Source: Bacteroidaceae bacterium (GTDB taxonomy: Bacteria; Bacteroidota; Bacteroidia; Bacteroidales; Bacteroidaceae). Taken from it: a stretch of 64,000 nucleotides of DNA. Under the pieces are notes generated by a model that was not told the DNA's origin, did not search any database, and worked only from the letters and a program-made list of their open reading frames with translations. Every line of letters begins with the position of its first letter. The stretch's first letter is position 1. Below, piece by piece: positions 17,403 through 26,274 of the stretch. The DNA is taken from positions 1 through 64,000 of the forward strand of contig BLLV01000279.1 in the NCBI GenBank assembly GCA_011959205.1, written 5' to 3'. Made by a program: the position numbers and the translations under genes.

Positions 17403-19829
17403 TTAATAATGAATTTGGTATATATTTTTTCCGAAAGCCCATTCCAGGCAGCCGGATGGAAGTTGCCTGGTCTTTCCTCCGAAAGTGACGGAGAAAGCAT
17501 TTTTCAAGTTACAATGCAGGTTGGTGATTTGTTTTTCGGCGGCCTTCACATGGAGGTGATTTCCCTGACGGGTCACCTGGCAGTTATAGCCGGTTATTTC
17601 ACCATTTGCTTGCTCTATGATGAAAGCATTGGTCAGCATGGCTTCGCCGATGCATTTGAACAGTTCGTGCACGTCATTGTCTTGGGTATTGATGGTCTGC
17701 CAGTCACTTATCATGTTGACGTATTGCTCGCCGATGACAAATTCGCGTGTATCGTACAGTTCGGGATGTGGGTTGCCGAAACTGAGGGAGTCGGCGGTGA
17801 CGTGTGTGTCGGCACTACACGCTTGTTTCACTTTCAGGTACGGGTCTACCACAAACGCCCAGCGGAGGTCTCCTGTGCGGTAGTCTATGAGGTGTGAGAA
17901 AGCTCCCATAGCATTATATGTTTCCTTGAGCCATCGTTCGCGGCCTGTAAGCAGGTAAGCATAATAAGTGGCGTATGCGCGCCATCCGCTCCATCCGTGA
18001 GGAGAGTTGAACATGTTGGGCAGCATTTGTACGTCATATTGTGCTTCCCAATACCGCATTGTTCCTCCGCGGCGGCGTGCGTCGGGTACACGAAGCTGGG
18101 TCAAGCAGTCGTGGCTTTCCAGTATTTGCAACATGGCATCTGTGTAGTGGCGGCGTTCCTTTTCATCCTCCTGCATCAAGGCGAGCATGCCGATTTGCAA
18201 GGCCGAGCAAGAAATCATACCGTCTTCGAAGGTCAATTCACCTTCGGTCTGAAAATCCCCTTGCGATGCTACCAGTTGGTCGATGGCGCGTTTGGCTGAG
18301 GCATAGTGACGCTGGGCTGCTTTTTCCCACATAGGGTCTTTTTGTTCCAGCTCACGTTCTGCCAAAGTTAGTTCCAGCATGCTTTTTGCCACGTATATCA
18401 CACTGGTGTATACCGTGTTATGGTTTACGTAGGCACCGTCCTTGCGCTGCCAGGTGTTTGCCAGCCAGTCGGCCAGCCGGGAAGCTTTTTTCAGATCCTC
18501 TATATCGTTGTAAGCTTCATATTTGTCTACCAGCATACCGATGGTTCCCGAGGTGTTCTGTATACGTGAAGCGTGATACAACGGTTTCATTTCCCGGGTG
18601 TCGTGCAACAGTTCGAAAAGGTAGTCGAAGCGGTTTCGCAACGCTTCGTCTAGCGGTTTGCGGGGGAAGTATTTGGCGGCGATGAACGAAGAATGGAAAC
18701 CATACCAGCTTTCAATGTGAGAGGTAGCCTTCTGATGATATTTCAAGGCTCCTTCGCGGGCGTGTTCCAATGTCTGTTGCCAAGAGGAGCGGGCGGAGAG
18801 GATGCCTTGTACCTGTTTTTCTCCGTCTGTCGCCTTGACAGTGTAGAGCCCTGTGGCGGGCAACAGGCAGGATATTTCCTTCAGGCTGTTTCCGGCTTTT
18901 GGGGTGACGGTAACTTTCAAAGGGATGCCCCGGTCGTCGGTTACCTCAATGGCAGGCGATGTGCCCAGTACTTCGAAGGTGGCTGTCTCGCCTGGACGGA
19001 AGGTAGTGCGAGGCATACGGAGCATGGGAATGTCCGCCACTTGGTGAACAGTCTCTTCAAACTTTTCCGGTGCGGGGATGTGGACGAAGGCAACCGTCCA
19101 AGTCTTCCGCTCTCCTTGTTTCAGAATCCAGAGATCTTGCGGACAATGTGCAGGCAACGGCAGGGCGTTCATCAGGTCGAGGTTGAGTGATTCGATGCGG
19201 TGCCCCATAAACCAGTGGGGGGCAGGGTCTTGGTATCCCAGATTGTAATCTACACTCCATGAAGCCACAGGTTGTGGTGAGACGATTCCCAATGTGTGTC
19301 CTGCCGGTGTTTGCATGTAACCATAAAAATGTGTTTTTTCATTCATCATAAGGGTGGGGAAATACTTGCCAAACCAGTCGGGATATTTGTCCATATAAGT
19401 GTCTATGCCCAGCCGTATTCCTGCTTTTACTGGTTGGAAGGGAACCGGACTTTTGTTTTCCAGAATGATCTCCATGGCGGGCTGTCCTTTCCATTCTTTA
19501 TAGGTGAGGCGGCATTCCACTCCCTCTATTGAGGCGCGGAACGAACGGTGGCCGTCAGGAATCCATGCGGAGCGGAGGTCGCCATTGCCCATATTGGCAT
19601 AGAAAGCAGGACCGGCGTTGCTCTCTTTCAGAAAGAAAGGAATGGTATCGTTATGACGGTTACCTTTGAATATTAGTTGCTCCAAGGTACCTTTGGACGA
19701 GATGCGTCCTTCCCAGTCACGGTGTTTCCAAAACGTGGTTTGTGCTGCCAGTCCAGTCCAGCATAGCAGGAAAGCAATGGCTAAAGATGTTTTCTTCCGG
19801 ATATTCTTTTGTTTTTTTTCTGTCATCAT
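17403..19829 (-). CDS. Exported PUL protein of unknown family, probable beta-sandwich plus alpha/alpha-toroid enzyme
   Basis: I do not recognise a named family in these 808 residues. A signal peptide (KTSLAIAFLLCWTGLAAQ) leads into about 280 residues that read as beta-sandwich (WKHRDWEGRIS, LEQLIFKGNRHND, MEIILENKSPVPFQPVKAG). An Ig-like stretch follows, and then from about residue 380 a helical region rich in Trp, Tyr and His (IESWYGFHSSFIAAKYF, RIQNTSGTIGMLVDKYEAY, HGWSGWRAYATYYAYLLTGR) resembling an alpha/alpha toroid. That order is seen in several polysaccharide lyases and inverting glycosidases. It lies 15 bases before GH89 and 15 bases after the acetyltransferase, so the three are almost certainly co-transcribed. 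A glycan-active role is inferred. Confidence 0.6.
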   Translation of the reverse strand: MMTEKKQKNIRKKTSLAIAFLLCWTGLAAQTTFWKHRDWEGRISSKGTLEQLIFKGNRHNDTIPFFLKESNAGPAFYANMGNGDLRSAWIPDGHRSFRASIEGVECRLTYKEWKGQPAMEIILENKSPVPFQPVKAGIRLGIDTYMDKYPDWFGKYFPTLMMNEKTHFYGYMQTPAGHTLGIVSPQPVASWSVDYNLGYQDPAPHWFMGHRIESLNLDLMNALPLPAHCPQDLWILKQGERKTWTVAFVHIPAPEKFEETVHQVADIPMLRMPRTTFRPGETATFEVLGTSPAIEVTDDRGIPLKVTVTPKAGNSLKEISCLLPATGLYTVKATDGEKQVQGILSARSSWQQTLEHAREGALKYHQKATSHIESWYGFHSSFIAAKYFPRKPLDEALRNRFDYLFELLHDTREMKPLYHASRIQNTSGTIGMLVDKYEAYNDIEDLKKASRLADWLANTWQRKDGAYVNHNTVYTSVIYVAKSMLELTLAERELEQKDPMWEKAAQRHYASAKRAIDQLVASQGDFQTEGELTFEDGMISCSALQIGMLALMQEDEKERRHYTDAMLQILESHDCLTQLRVPDARRRGGTMRYWEAQYDVQMLPNMFNSPHGWSGWRAYATYYAYLLTGRERWLKETYNAMGAFSHLIDYRTGDLRWAFVVDPYLKVKQACSADTHVTADSLSFGNPHPELYDTREFVIGEQYVNMISDWQTINTQDNDVHELFKCIGEAMLTNAFIIEQANGEITGYNCQVTRQGNHLHVKAAEKQITNLHCNLKNAFSVTFGGKTRQLPSGCLEWAFGKNIYQIHY

Positions 19830-19844
19830 GTAGTGTCTCTTTTT

Positions 19845-20984
19845 TCAGATTTTGATATAAATATTCTTTTTACGCAGGTAGGCTCCGATTACCCATACGG
19901 CCAAGACGAAGAGAAAGGCATAGAGCAGAGAGGCGAAAGCATTGTCGCCCACCCATTCCGACAAGGCGGAATAAATTGTTCCATGCAGGCTTTGCCCTTG
20001 TAACGGAAGATTGTCTGCCAGAATATATAGTAGCTCGCTGAGCACATAGCAGAACAGAGGGTTTACGCCAAAGACTGTAAACGTGTGGACTTGGCGCCAT
20101 TGTTTGGTCACATCGGTATACCAGGAAAGGACACCTAGCAGCAGGGCGGAGAAACCGCAGGTGACCATGACGAAGGTAGGAGACCATACTTTTTTGTTCA
20201 GCGGACAAAGGTCCTGTAACAGGAAGCCTGCCATCAGCAGGATGGCTCCGTAGAGGAACAGGCGGTTCAACTTGTCTTTCATGTCGGGAGTTTCCAGGCA
20301 TATTTTGCCGAAACAGAAACCTATCAGTACATGTGCCACGGAGGGAATGGTACTCAGTACGCCTTCCGGATCTATGCCGTGGTCGTTGTACATGTGCGAC
20401 AGTCCCAGCACCCATTGGTCGGCTTGTGCAAGAATGTTCTCGGGACCATACATAAATCCGTTTCCGGCAAGCAGTATCCCATAGTATGCTGCCAGCAGGC
20501 TTGCTGCCAGATAAGGAAGGTGCCGGTGGCGGATGGTGGTCACCAGCAGGGAGCCTATTCCGTAACACAAGGCAAGACGCTGCAACACGCCTAGTATGCG
20601 TATGTGTGCCAGCGAGGCGAATGCTGCTTTCCATGCATTCACTTCCGGAGCGGGATGTTGGCATGTTTCGCGTAGGGTGCCCAAAAAGGTTGCGGTGCCA
20701 TAAATGAACGTGCCGATGATAAAAATAACAAAAGTACGGCGGAGAATTTTCAAGAGCAGGGCCTTATGCAGGCTGAACGCATATTTCTTCAGAGAGATAT
20801 ACATGGATATGCCCATCATGAACATGAACAGTGGGAAGATGACATCGGCCATGGTTAGTCCGTTCCAGCGGGCGTGTGCCAGCGGCGGATAGACATATCT
20901 CCATGTACCGGCACTGTTTACCAGTATCATGCCTGCAATGGTGAGACCACGCAGTACATCGAGGGATAATAAACGTTGTTTCAT
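19845..20984 (-). CDS. Heparan-alpha-glucosaminide N-acetyltransferase-like membrane protein (NagX/DUF5009)
   Basis: Polytopic inner-membrane protein of 379 residues with about ten hydrophobic segments. The opening RLLSLDVLRGLTIAGMILVN and the block DVIFPLFMFMMGISMYISL are the signature of the COG4299/DUF5009 family, homologous to human HGSNAT. HGSNAT transfers an acetyl group from cytosolic acetyl-CoA across the membrane to terminal alpha-glucosamine. Bacterial relatives are often called NagX, and most are untested. Two genes downstream lies GH89, whose human counterpart needs that acetylation step. It is the first gene after the susD terminator and is separated by 15 bases from the next gene. 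Confidence 0.8.
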   Translation of the reverse strand: MKQRLLSLDVLRGLTIAGMILVNSAGTWRYVYPPLAHARWNGLTMADVIFPLFMFMMGISMYISLKKYAFSLHKALLLKILRRTFVIFIIGTFIYGTATFLGTLRETCQHPAPEVNAWKAAFASLAHIRILGVLQRLALCYGIGSLLVTTIRHRHLPYLAASLLAAYYGILLAGNGFMYGPENILAQADQWVLGLSHMYNDHGIDPEGVLSTIPSVAHVLIGFCFGKICLETPDMKDKLNRLFLYGAILLMAGFLLQDLCPLNKKVWSPTFVMVTCGFSALLLGVLSWYTDVTKQWRQVHTFTVFGVNPLFCYVLSELLYILADNLPLQGQSLHGTIYSALSEWVGDNAFASLLYAFLFVLAVWVIGAYLRKKNIYIKI

Positions 20985-21043
20985 CGAAATAGAATGATTA
21001 TAATGTGTGGGGATAAAGGTATGAATAAAAGGCCGGACAGTGA

Positions 21044-21080
21044 AAAAAAAGGCTGCCGTTTTTTCCGGCAGCCTTTTTTT
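21044..21080. terminator. Strong intrinsic terminator between susD and the acetyltransferase gene
   Basis: GGCTGCCG (21051-21058) pairs with CGGCAGCC (21066-21073), extended by A7 on the left (21044-21050) and T7 on the right (21074-21080). On the minus strand it follows the susD stop by 5 bases and ends in a U run. It should terminate much susCD transcription and set a lower level for the enzyme genes. Confidence 0.85.
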
Positions 21081-21085
21081 ATTGG

Positions 21086-22579
21086 TTAATATCCGGGGTT
21101 TTGGGCTATTTTCCCTTTGCTTTCATTGATCACACTCTGCGGTAGCGGCATCAGGGTCATGTAATCCTGTGCTGTGGGCGAGTTCTTGTATTTGCGTACA
21201 TATTCGATGTAGCGTCCGTAACGGATAAGGTCGGAACGGCGTACTCCTTCAAACCATAACTCGTGTCCGCGTTCTGTGAGGACAGCTTCCAGAAACTCGT
21301 CGGCTCCGGCAAAGTCGGCGGTGGTATAGGCAGGAAGTCCGGCACGGGTGTGCACCATGTTCAGCAAATCCACCGCTTCCTGTGTCACTGCATTGCCTTG
21401 GCGCACGATAGCTTCGGACAGCAAAGTCAGCACGTCGGCATAGCGGTACACAATCCAGTCTATCTGGCTTTCCTCGCCTGTGGCGTCGGGATCTTCACCG
21501 TATTTCACCGGCATGGCACCTTTTACCAGTACGGAACCCGGATTCTGCTCGTTGTACACCGTGCCGTCTTCGGCAGTAAATTCGCCTACCAGTACTTCCA
21601 AACGCTTGTCGGCGGGGTTGAATGTGTGATAGAAACTCCACAGCACGCGGTAACCGCCCCATTTCAGGATGTTAGGGTTGTGGGTGGGGTATTCGCTGGA
21701 CAGTACATGTGCCTGCCACATCTGCTGGTTTACACTGCGGCTACATACGCAGGCCCAGATAGTCTCGGCATTGCCCTCGTTTTCCAGTGTGAAGATATCT
21801 TTGTAATTGTCCATCAACTGGTATCCGTATTCCGGCTTCATCAGTTCACGGCCGCATTCCACTGCCTTTGCCCAGTTCTTTTCGTGCATATACAGTTTCA
21901 TCAGTACGGTGTAGGCAAGTCCTTTGGTATAACGTCCGTAGTTGGTGTCGGATACCTTGTAAGTGGCGGGCAGTCCGGCAATGGCGGCGTTCATGTCATC
22001 TTCGATAAATTTCACCATTTCTTCCTGCGACACACGAGGAGCCACTTCGTCGGACAAGGGGTTGTTCAATAGGTCCAGCGAGGCAATCTGGATGGGACCA
22101 TACATATCATACAGTGTGTAGGCCAACCAGCCGCGCCCGCAGTGCAGTTCGGCATTGAGACGTGCTTTGGTGTTGTCGTTCATCGGTACATCGGCTATAC
22201 GCTCCATGGTCAGTGTCATTTTGCTGATATCGCGGATGTAGTTGCTGTAGGCTGCTGTCAGTCCGCCGGAGTTGGCAGTGAAATTCACACCTATCATGTC
22301 GGGCCACACGGCGTCATTCCACTGGCAGTCGCCTATGTCGGAACTCATGTCGCTGATCACATGGATACCTCCTTGTGCCGAAGTATACAATCCGCTGTAC
22401 CAGTTGGAACGGAAAGGAGCGTATGCGGCGGAAGTTACGAGTGCTTTGGCATCTTCCTCGTTTTTGGGGAAGATACCGGGGTTGATTACATTATACATTT
22501 CTGATTCCAGATTTGTACAGGAAGGGGCAAATGCGGCCGCAGCCAGTACTACGGAAAATATGGATATAATCTTTTTCAT
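21086..22579 (-). CDS. SusD/RagB family outer-membrane glycan-binding lipoprotein
   Basis: Surface lipoprotein of 497 residues that captures oligosaccharide and delivers it to the SusC pore. The lipobox is AFAPSC with Cys at about residue 21. The SusD-like N-terminal domain (ITSAAYAPFRSN-type start, CGRGWLAYTLYDMYGPIQI) and the RagB/SusD C-terminal block (LLNMVHTRAGLPAY, ERGHELWFEGVRRSDLIRYG) are clear. It lies 24 bases after the susC stop and is followed at once by an intrinsic terminator. Ligand specificity cannot be predicted from sequence. Neighbouring enzymes suggest a glycan with alpha-GlcNAc and a uronic acid. Confidence 0.95.
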   Translation of the reverse strand: MKKIISIFSVVLAAAAFAPSCTNLESEMYNVINPGIFPKNEEDAKALVTSAAYAPFRSNWYSGLYTSAQGGIHVISDMSSDIGDCQWNDAVWPDMIGVNFTANSGGLTAAYSNYIRDISKMTLTMERIADVPMNDNTKARLNAELHCGRGWLAYTLYDMYGPIQIASLDLLNNPLSDEVAPRVSQEEMVKFIEDDMNAAIAGLPATYKVSDTNYGRYTKGLAYTVLMKLYMHEKNWAKAVECGRELMKPEYGYQLMDNYKDIFTLENEGNAETIWACVCSRSVNQQMWQAHVLSSEYPTHNPNILKWGGYRVLWSFYHTFNPADKRLEVLVGEFTAEDGTVYNEQNPGSVLVKGAMPVKYGEDPDATGEESQIDWIVYRYADVLTLLSEAIVRQGNAVTQEAVDLLNMVHTRAGLPAYTTADFAGADEFLEAVLTERGHELWFEGVRRSDLIRYGRYIEYVRKYKNSPTAQDYMTLMPLPQSVINESKGKIAQNPGY

Positions 22580-22603
22580 TTCAATCTTATCTTTTTAGGT
22601 TGT

Positions 22604-25600
22604 TTAAAATGTAATGTCCAATCCCAAGCTGAAGCTTCTTACGTTGGGATATGCCCATACCGAGTTGTCGGTCTCCAGGTCGAGCCCGTCATACGGCGTG
22701 ATGGTGAACGGGTTGTTGACGTCTGCGTAGATACGTATGCTGGACAAGGCTTTCTTTACCGGAATGGTGTAACCCAGCGTGATGTTTCTGCAACGTACAA
22801 ACCAGCTCTTTTGCAAATAATAGTCGCCGATTCCCCAGGTACTCTTATCCTGGAAGTAGCCCGGACGAGACGCTGTAGGTTGGTCGTGTGTCCAGACTTC
22901 GGCTGCGCTAACAGGCATGTTGTAACCGCGGAACATGTTCACGATGCCGGTCATACCGTCCGAACCGGTCAGCCACAAGTCTTTGTAAGAACCTTTGTTC
23001 AGCACATTGAACTGTCCGTAGAAATAGATGTTGAAATCAAAGTTCTTGTAACGGAGCGTGTTGTTCAGCCCCACTAGATATCCCGGGTCGGAGCTGCCGT
23101 AAATCACTTTGTCCGCATCGTCCAGCTTGCCGTCGGGTTTTCCCGATTTCAAGGGGATACCATGTTTGTCCACTTTCACCGAACCGTCTTCGTTGTAGAG
23201 GTATCCGTTGATATCTTTGATCTTCACTTGTCCCGGCACTGATCCCGGCATGTGGCCTACTGTTTCACCCGGCTGGATCAGCCCGTCGGACAAGTAACCG
23301 GAGAGGTAGCGGATGGGCGCATGGTACTGCGAGTAAGCGGCTGGTTTCCAACTTGCATCGCGTGTGTTCCATTTATCACGATAGAACGAGAAAGTGAAGT
23401 CTGTGTTCCAGCCGAAATCCTTCGTGTTAAAATTGGTGGTGTTCACTGTCAGTTCAAATCCCTGGCTCTGGGTCTTGCCTATGTTGGCGGCAATCTTGGA
23501 TGCCTCGTTGAAAGTAAGCAGGCTGCGTTCTGCCAGCAGGTCGGATACCACTTTGCGGAAGTATTCGGCTGTCACGTTCAGGCGGTTGTTGAAGAAACCC
23601 AGATCCACACCGATGTTCCATTCGGTAGTTGTTTCCCATTTCAGGTCGGGGTTACCCATTTGGCTTAGGTATACACCTACCGATTCGGTTCCTCCGAACT
23701 CGTTGTTGTTGCCGGTCTGGTAGTAGCTGATGGCTTTGTTCCCGATGTTGGAGTTACCGGTCTGTCCGAAGCTGACACGGAATTTACCGTTAGAAAGTAC
23801 TGAAGACAAGGGTTTCATGAACTCTTCTTCCGTAAATCTCCATCCCAGAGCTACAGACGGGAAGTAACCCCAGCGGTTGTTTTCGGCAAAGTTGGAGGCA
23901 CCGTCGGCACGCAGGGTGGCTGTAACCAGGTAGCGGTCCTTGTAAGTATAGTTCAGACGACCGAAGAAAGAAGCCATTTCGTCTTTCGATGCCGAAGAGC
24001 CTACAGACGGTTTCGGATAAGCGCCGGCTCCTAAGTTGTTGAACAAGAAACCGTCAATCAGGAACTGGCTGTTGCCGGCATACAATGATTCATCCGTGAA
24101 ACGTTGGAAAGAGTAACCTGCCAAGGCATTGAAGTTATGGTCGCCCACTCTTTTGGTGTAGTTGGCTGTCAGTTCCATCAGGTAGTCCGACTTGTCGTAC
24201 TGGGCGATGTCTGCCTGTCCGCCTTTCTTTTGTCCGTACAGGGTGGTTTTGGGCATATAGACACTACGCTTCTGGTAGTTGCGGTCGATACCGAAATTGG
24301 CTTTCAAGGTCAGGTCCCGGATAGGTTTCACTTCAACAAAAGCGGTGGCAAGCAATCGTTCTTTCAGTGTCTTGTCGGTAATTTCCAGCAGAGATACCGG
24401 GTTGGGCAGGAAGGCTGCCTGAGAGTTCAGGGTATAGTCGCCGTTCTCATCGCGTACGGGCAGTAACGGGTTGAACTGTGCGGCGGCCACCATGATACTG
24501 GCGTTTTCATTTTGTCCTGCACCCAGGGGCACGTTGTGGGTCTGGTTTCTGGATAAGGTCATATTTACACCCAGGTTGACGTACTTGCTTACTTGCTGTT
24601 CCAGATTGACACGACCTGTGTAACGTTCCATGTCGTTGTTCTTCACCACACCGTCCTGCTTGAAGAAGTTACCCGAAACCAGGTATTTGGTCATTTCGGT
24701 ACCGCCGGTCACGGAAATATTGTGCTGGGTCTGGAAACCGGTGCGGGTGATTTCATCAAACCAGTCGGTATTGTTGGCGGGCGCGTTGATCTGGGCATCC
24801 GTATAATAAGGTTTGTAAGGAGCCGAAGCATCACCTTCGCTTTTGCCTCCATACACGCCGATGCCGTTTGTCTTCATCCAGTTTTCCTTGGCATAGCGGT
24901 TGGATTGTATCATGAAATCTCTGGCACTCAGCATATCATAATCACCGGCCAGTGTTTGCACGGTGGCTGTACCCGAGTAGGTCACTTTCGGAGCACCGGT
25001 TTTTCCTTTTTTGGTAGTGATAATGATTACACCGTTCCCGGCGCGTGCACCATAGATGGCTGTGGAGCTGGCATCTTTCAGCACTTCGATGGATTCGATG
25101 TCGTTCGGGTTGATGGAAGCCAGGATGTTGTCCGAGCTGCCGGCATCGTATTTACCTGTCTTGATGGCATCGTCCGAAGCCGGATTTACCGGGAATCCGT
25201 CGATAATCACCAGCGGGTCGTTACCTGCGTTGACAGAGGCTGCACCGCGAATACGGAAGTTCGAGCCGCTGCCCGGCTGTGCGCTGACCATATTTACCTG
25301 AAGTCCGGCTGCTTTACCTGCCAGGGCATGACTGATAGTGGATACAGTACCTACAGGAGCATCGTCCATTTTGACGGAAGCCACGGCTCCGGTCAGGTCT
25401 TTTTTCTTCATTGTGCCATATCCCACTACTACGACTTCTTCCAGTATTTCCGTATCTTCGCTCAGGGTGACAGCCATCAACTTGCCTGCCTGAGATTTCA
25501 ACACCTGAGTTTTGTAGCCGATGTAGGATATCTCGAGCTGTGCTTGTGCCGAACTGACATTCAGGGTGAAGTTACCGTCTATATCGGTCACGGTTCCGTT

Positions 25601-26086
25601 GGTCGTTCCTTTTTCTATCACGCTGGCTCCGATAACAGGTTCTCCGCTGGCATCAAGCACTTTACCACTGATTTTTACGGTGGGATTCTGGCGCACGGCC
25701 TGTACGCTTTCGGTGGAAAGGATGATTTTCTTGTCCAGCACGGAGTAAGTCACATTGGTGCCGGCAAATACTTTTTCCAGCACTTCGAACACATTTCCCT
25801 GATGGGCGGAGACAGACACGCGGCGGTTCAGGTCTACGTGTTTGTTGTTGAAAAAGAAATCAAATCCTGTTTTCGCCTTGATTTGTTTCAATACACTTTC
25901 GACGGTCTGGTTGTTGGCGTCGATACTGATTTTGGTTTTCTGCGCATACGTTTCTGCCGCATGAGTGAGACTCAGCGAGCAGGCGAGAAATAAAACACAT
26001 AGTCTCATACACAATGGAATTTTGTCGAATGACAGCCACGATGGCTTTATCATCCGGAATACTTGGATGCTAAAAAGATTTTGCAT
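22604..26086 (-). CDS. SusC/RagA family TonB-dependent transporter with STN domain
   Basis: Outer-membrane active transporter of 1160 residues. Order: signal peptide (CVLFLACSLSLTHAAETYAQ), STN domain (about 50-115, VESVLKQIKAKTGFDFFFNN), carboxypeptidase-regulatory-like domain (about 135-215, VSGKVLDASGEPVIGASV-type), TonB box region EEVVVVGYG, plug (about 235-370, with VEVLKDASSTAIYGARAGNG) and a 22-strand barrel ending in the aromatic motif SLGLDITF. The STN domain marks transporters that signal through a FecR anti-sigma factor, and a fecR gene and ECF sigma gene lie directly upstream. Import of the cognate glycan is therefore expected to switch on the locus. Confidence 0.96.
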   Translation of the reverse strand: MQNLFSIQVFRMIKPSWLSFDKIPLCMRLCVLFLACSLSLTHAAETYAQKTKISIDANNQTVESVLKQIKAKTGFDFFFNNKHVDLNRRVSVSAHQGNVFEVLEKVFAGTNVTYSVLDKKIILSTESVQAVRQNPTVKISGKVLDASGEPVIGASVIEKGTTNGTVTDIDGNFTLNVSSAQAQLEISYIGYKTQVLKSQAGKLMAVTLSEDTEILEEVVVVGYGTMKKKDLTGAVASVKMDDAPVGTVSTISHALAGKAAGLQVNMVSAQPGSGSNFRIRGAASVNAGNDPLVIIDGFPVNPASDDAIKTGKYDAGSSDNILASINPNDIESIEVLKDASSTAIYGARAGNGVIIITTKKGKTGAPKVTYSGTATVQTLAGDYDMLSARDFMIQSNRYAKENWMKTNGIGVYGGKSEGDASAPYKPYYTDAQINAPANNTDWFDEITRTGFQTQHNISVTGGTEMTKYLVSGNFFKQDGVVKNNDMERYTGRVNLEQQVSKYVNLGVNMTLSRNQTHNVPLGAGQNENASIMVAAAQFNPLLPVRDENGDYTLNSQAAFLPNPVSLLEITDKTLKERLLATAFVEVKPIRDLTLKANFGIDRNYQKRSVYMPKTTLYGQKKGGQADIAQYDKSDYLMELTANYTKRVGDHNFNALAGYSFQRFTDESLYAGNSQFLIDGFLFNNLGAGAYPKPSVGSSASKDEMASFFGRLNYTYKDRYLVTATLRADGASNFAENNRWGYFPSVALGWRFTEEEFMKPLSSVLSNGKFRVSFGQTGNSNIGNKAISYYQTGNNNEFGGTESVGVYLSQMGNPDLKWETTTEWNIGVDLGFFNNRLNVTAEYFRKVVSDLLAERSLLTFNEASKIAANIGKTQSQGFELTVNTTNFNTKDFGWNTDFTFSFYRDKWNTRDASWKPAAYSQYHAPIRYLSGYLSDGLIQPGETVGHMPGSVPGQVKIKDINGYLYNEDGSVKVDKHGIPLKSGKPDGKLDDADKVIYGSSDPGYLVGLNNTLRYKNFDFNIYFYGQFNVLNKGSYKDLWLTGSDGMTGIVNMFRGYNMPVSAAEVWTHDQPTASRPGYFQDKSTWGIGDYYLQKSWFVRCRNITLGYTIPVKKALSSIRIYADVNNPFTITPYDGLDLETDNSVWAYPNVRSFSLGLDITF

Positions 26087-26164
26087 AATTTTGTAATGAC
26101 TGAAAATTAATAAAAATGATATTGGAGCTTGTCGCCAAACAAGCTTTCATGTCTCTGCTTTTTC

Positions 26165-26194
26165 ATACGGAAGATACGCCAATATTTTCCGTAT
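26165..26194. other. Hairpin in the fecR-susC gap
   Basis: CATACGGAA and TTCCGTATG form a 9-bp stem in the 188-base gap. The T6 run follows on the plus strand (after 26194), not on the minus strand used by fecR and susC. It would be a better terminator for plus-strand transcription, such as an antisense RNA to fecR, or simply leader structure of susC. Confidence 0.4.
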
Positions 26195-26274
26195 GTTTTT
26201 TCTGTGTTTAAGGTGATTTCTGTTCTTTCATACTGCTGAATTTGTATTAAGGTTATTATTAAAGGTATGTTTGT

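Noticed and set aside
19870..20664. 264-codon minus-strand open frame overlapping the acetyltransferase gene in another frame
   Set aside because: Arg/Ser/Pro-rich translation with no hydrophobic pattern; the overlapping frame is a clear ten-helix membrane protein.
24593..25993. 466-codon plus-strand open frame opposite susC
   Set aside because: Lies wholly within the clear susC gene; its product is Cys/His/Gly-rich with no family resemblance, a typical mirror of susC codons.
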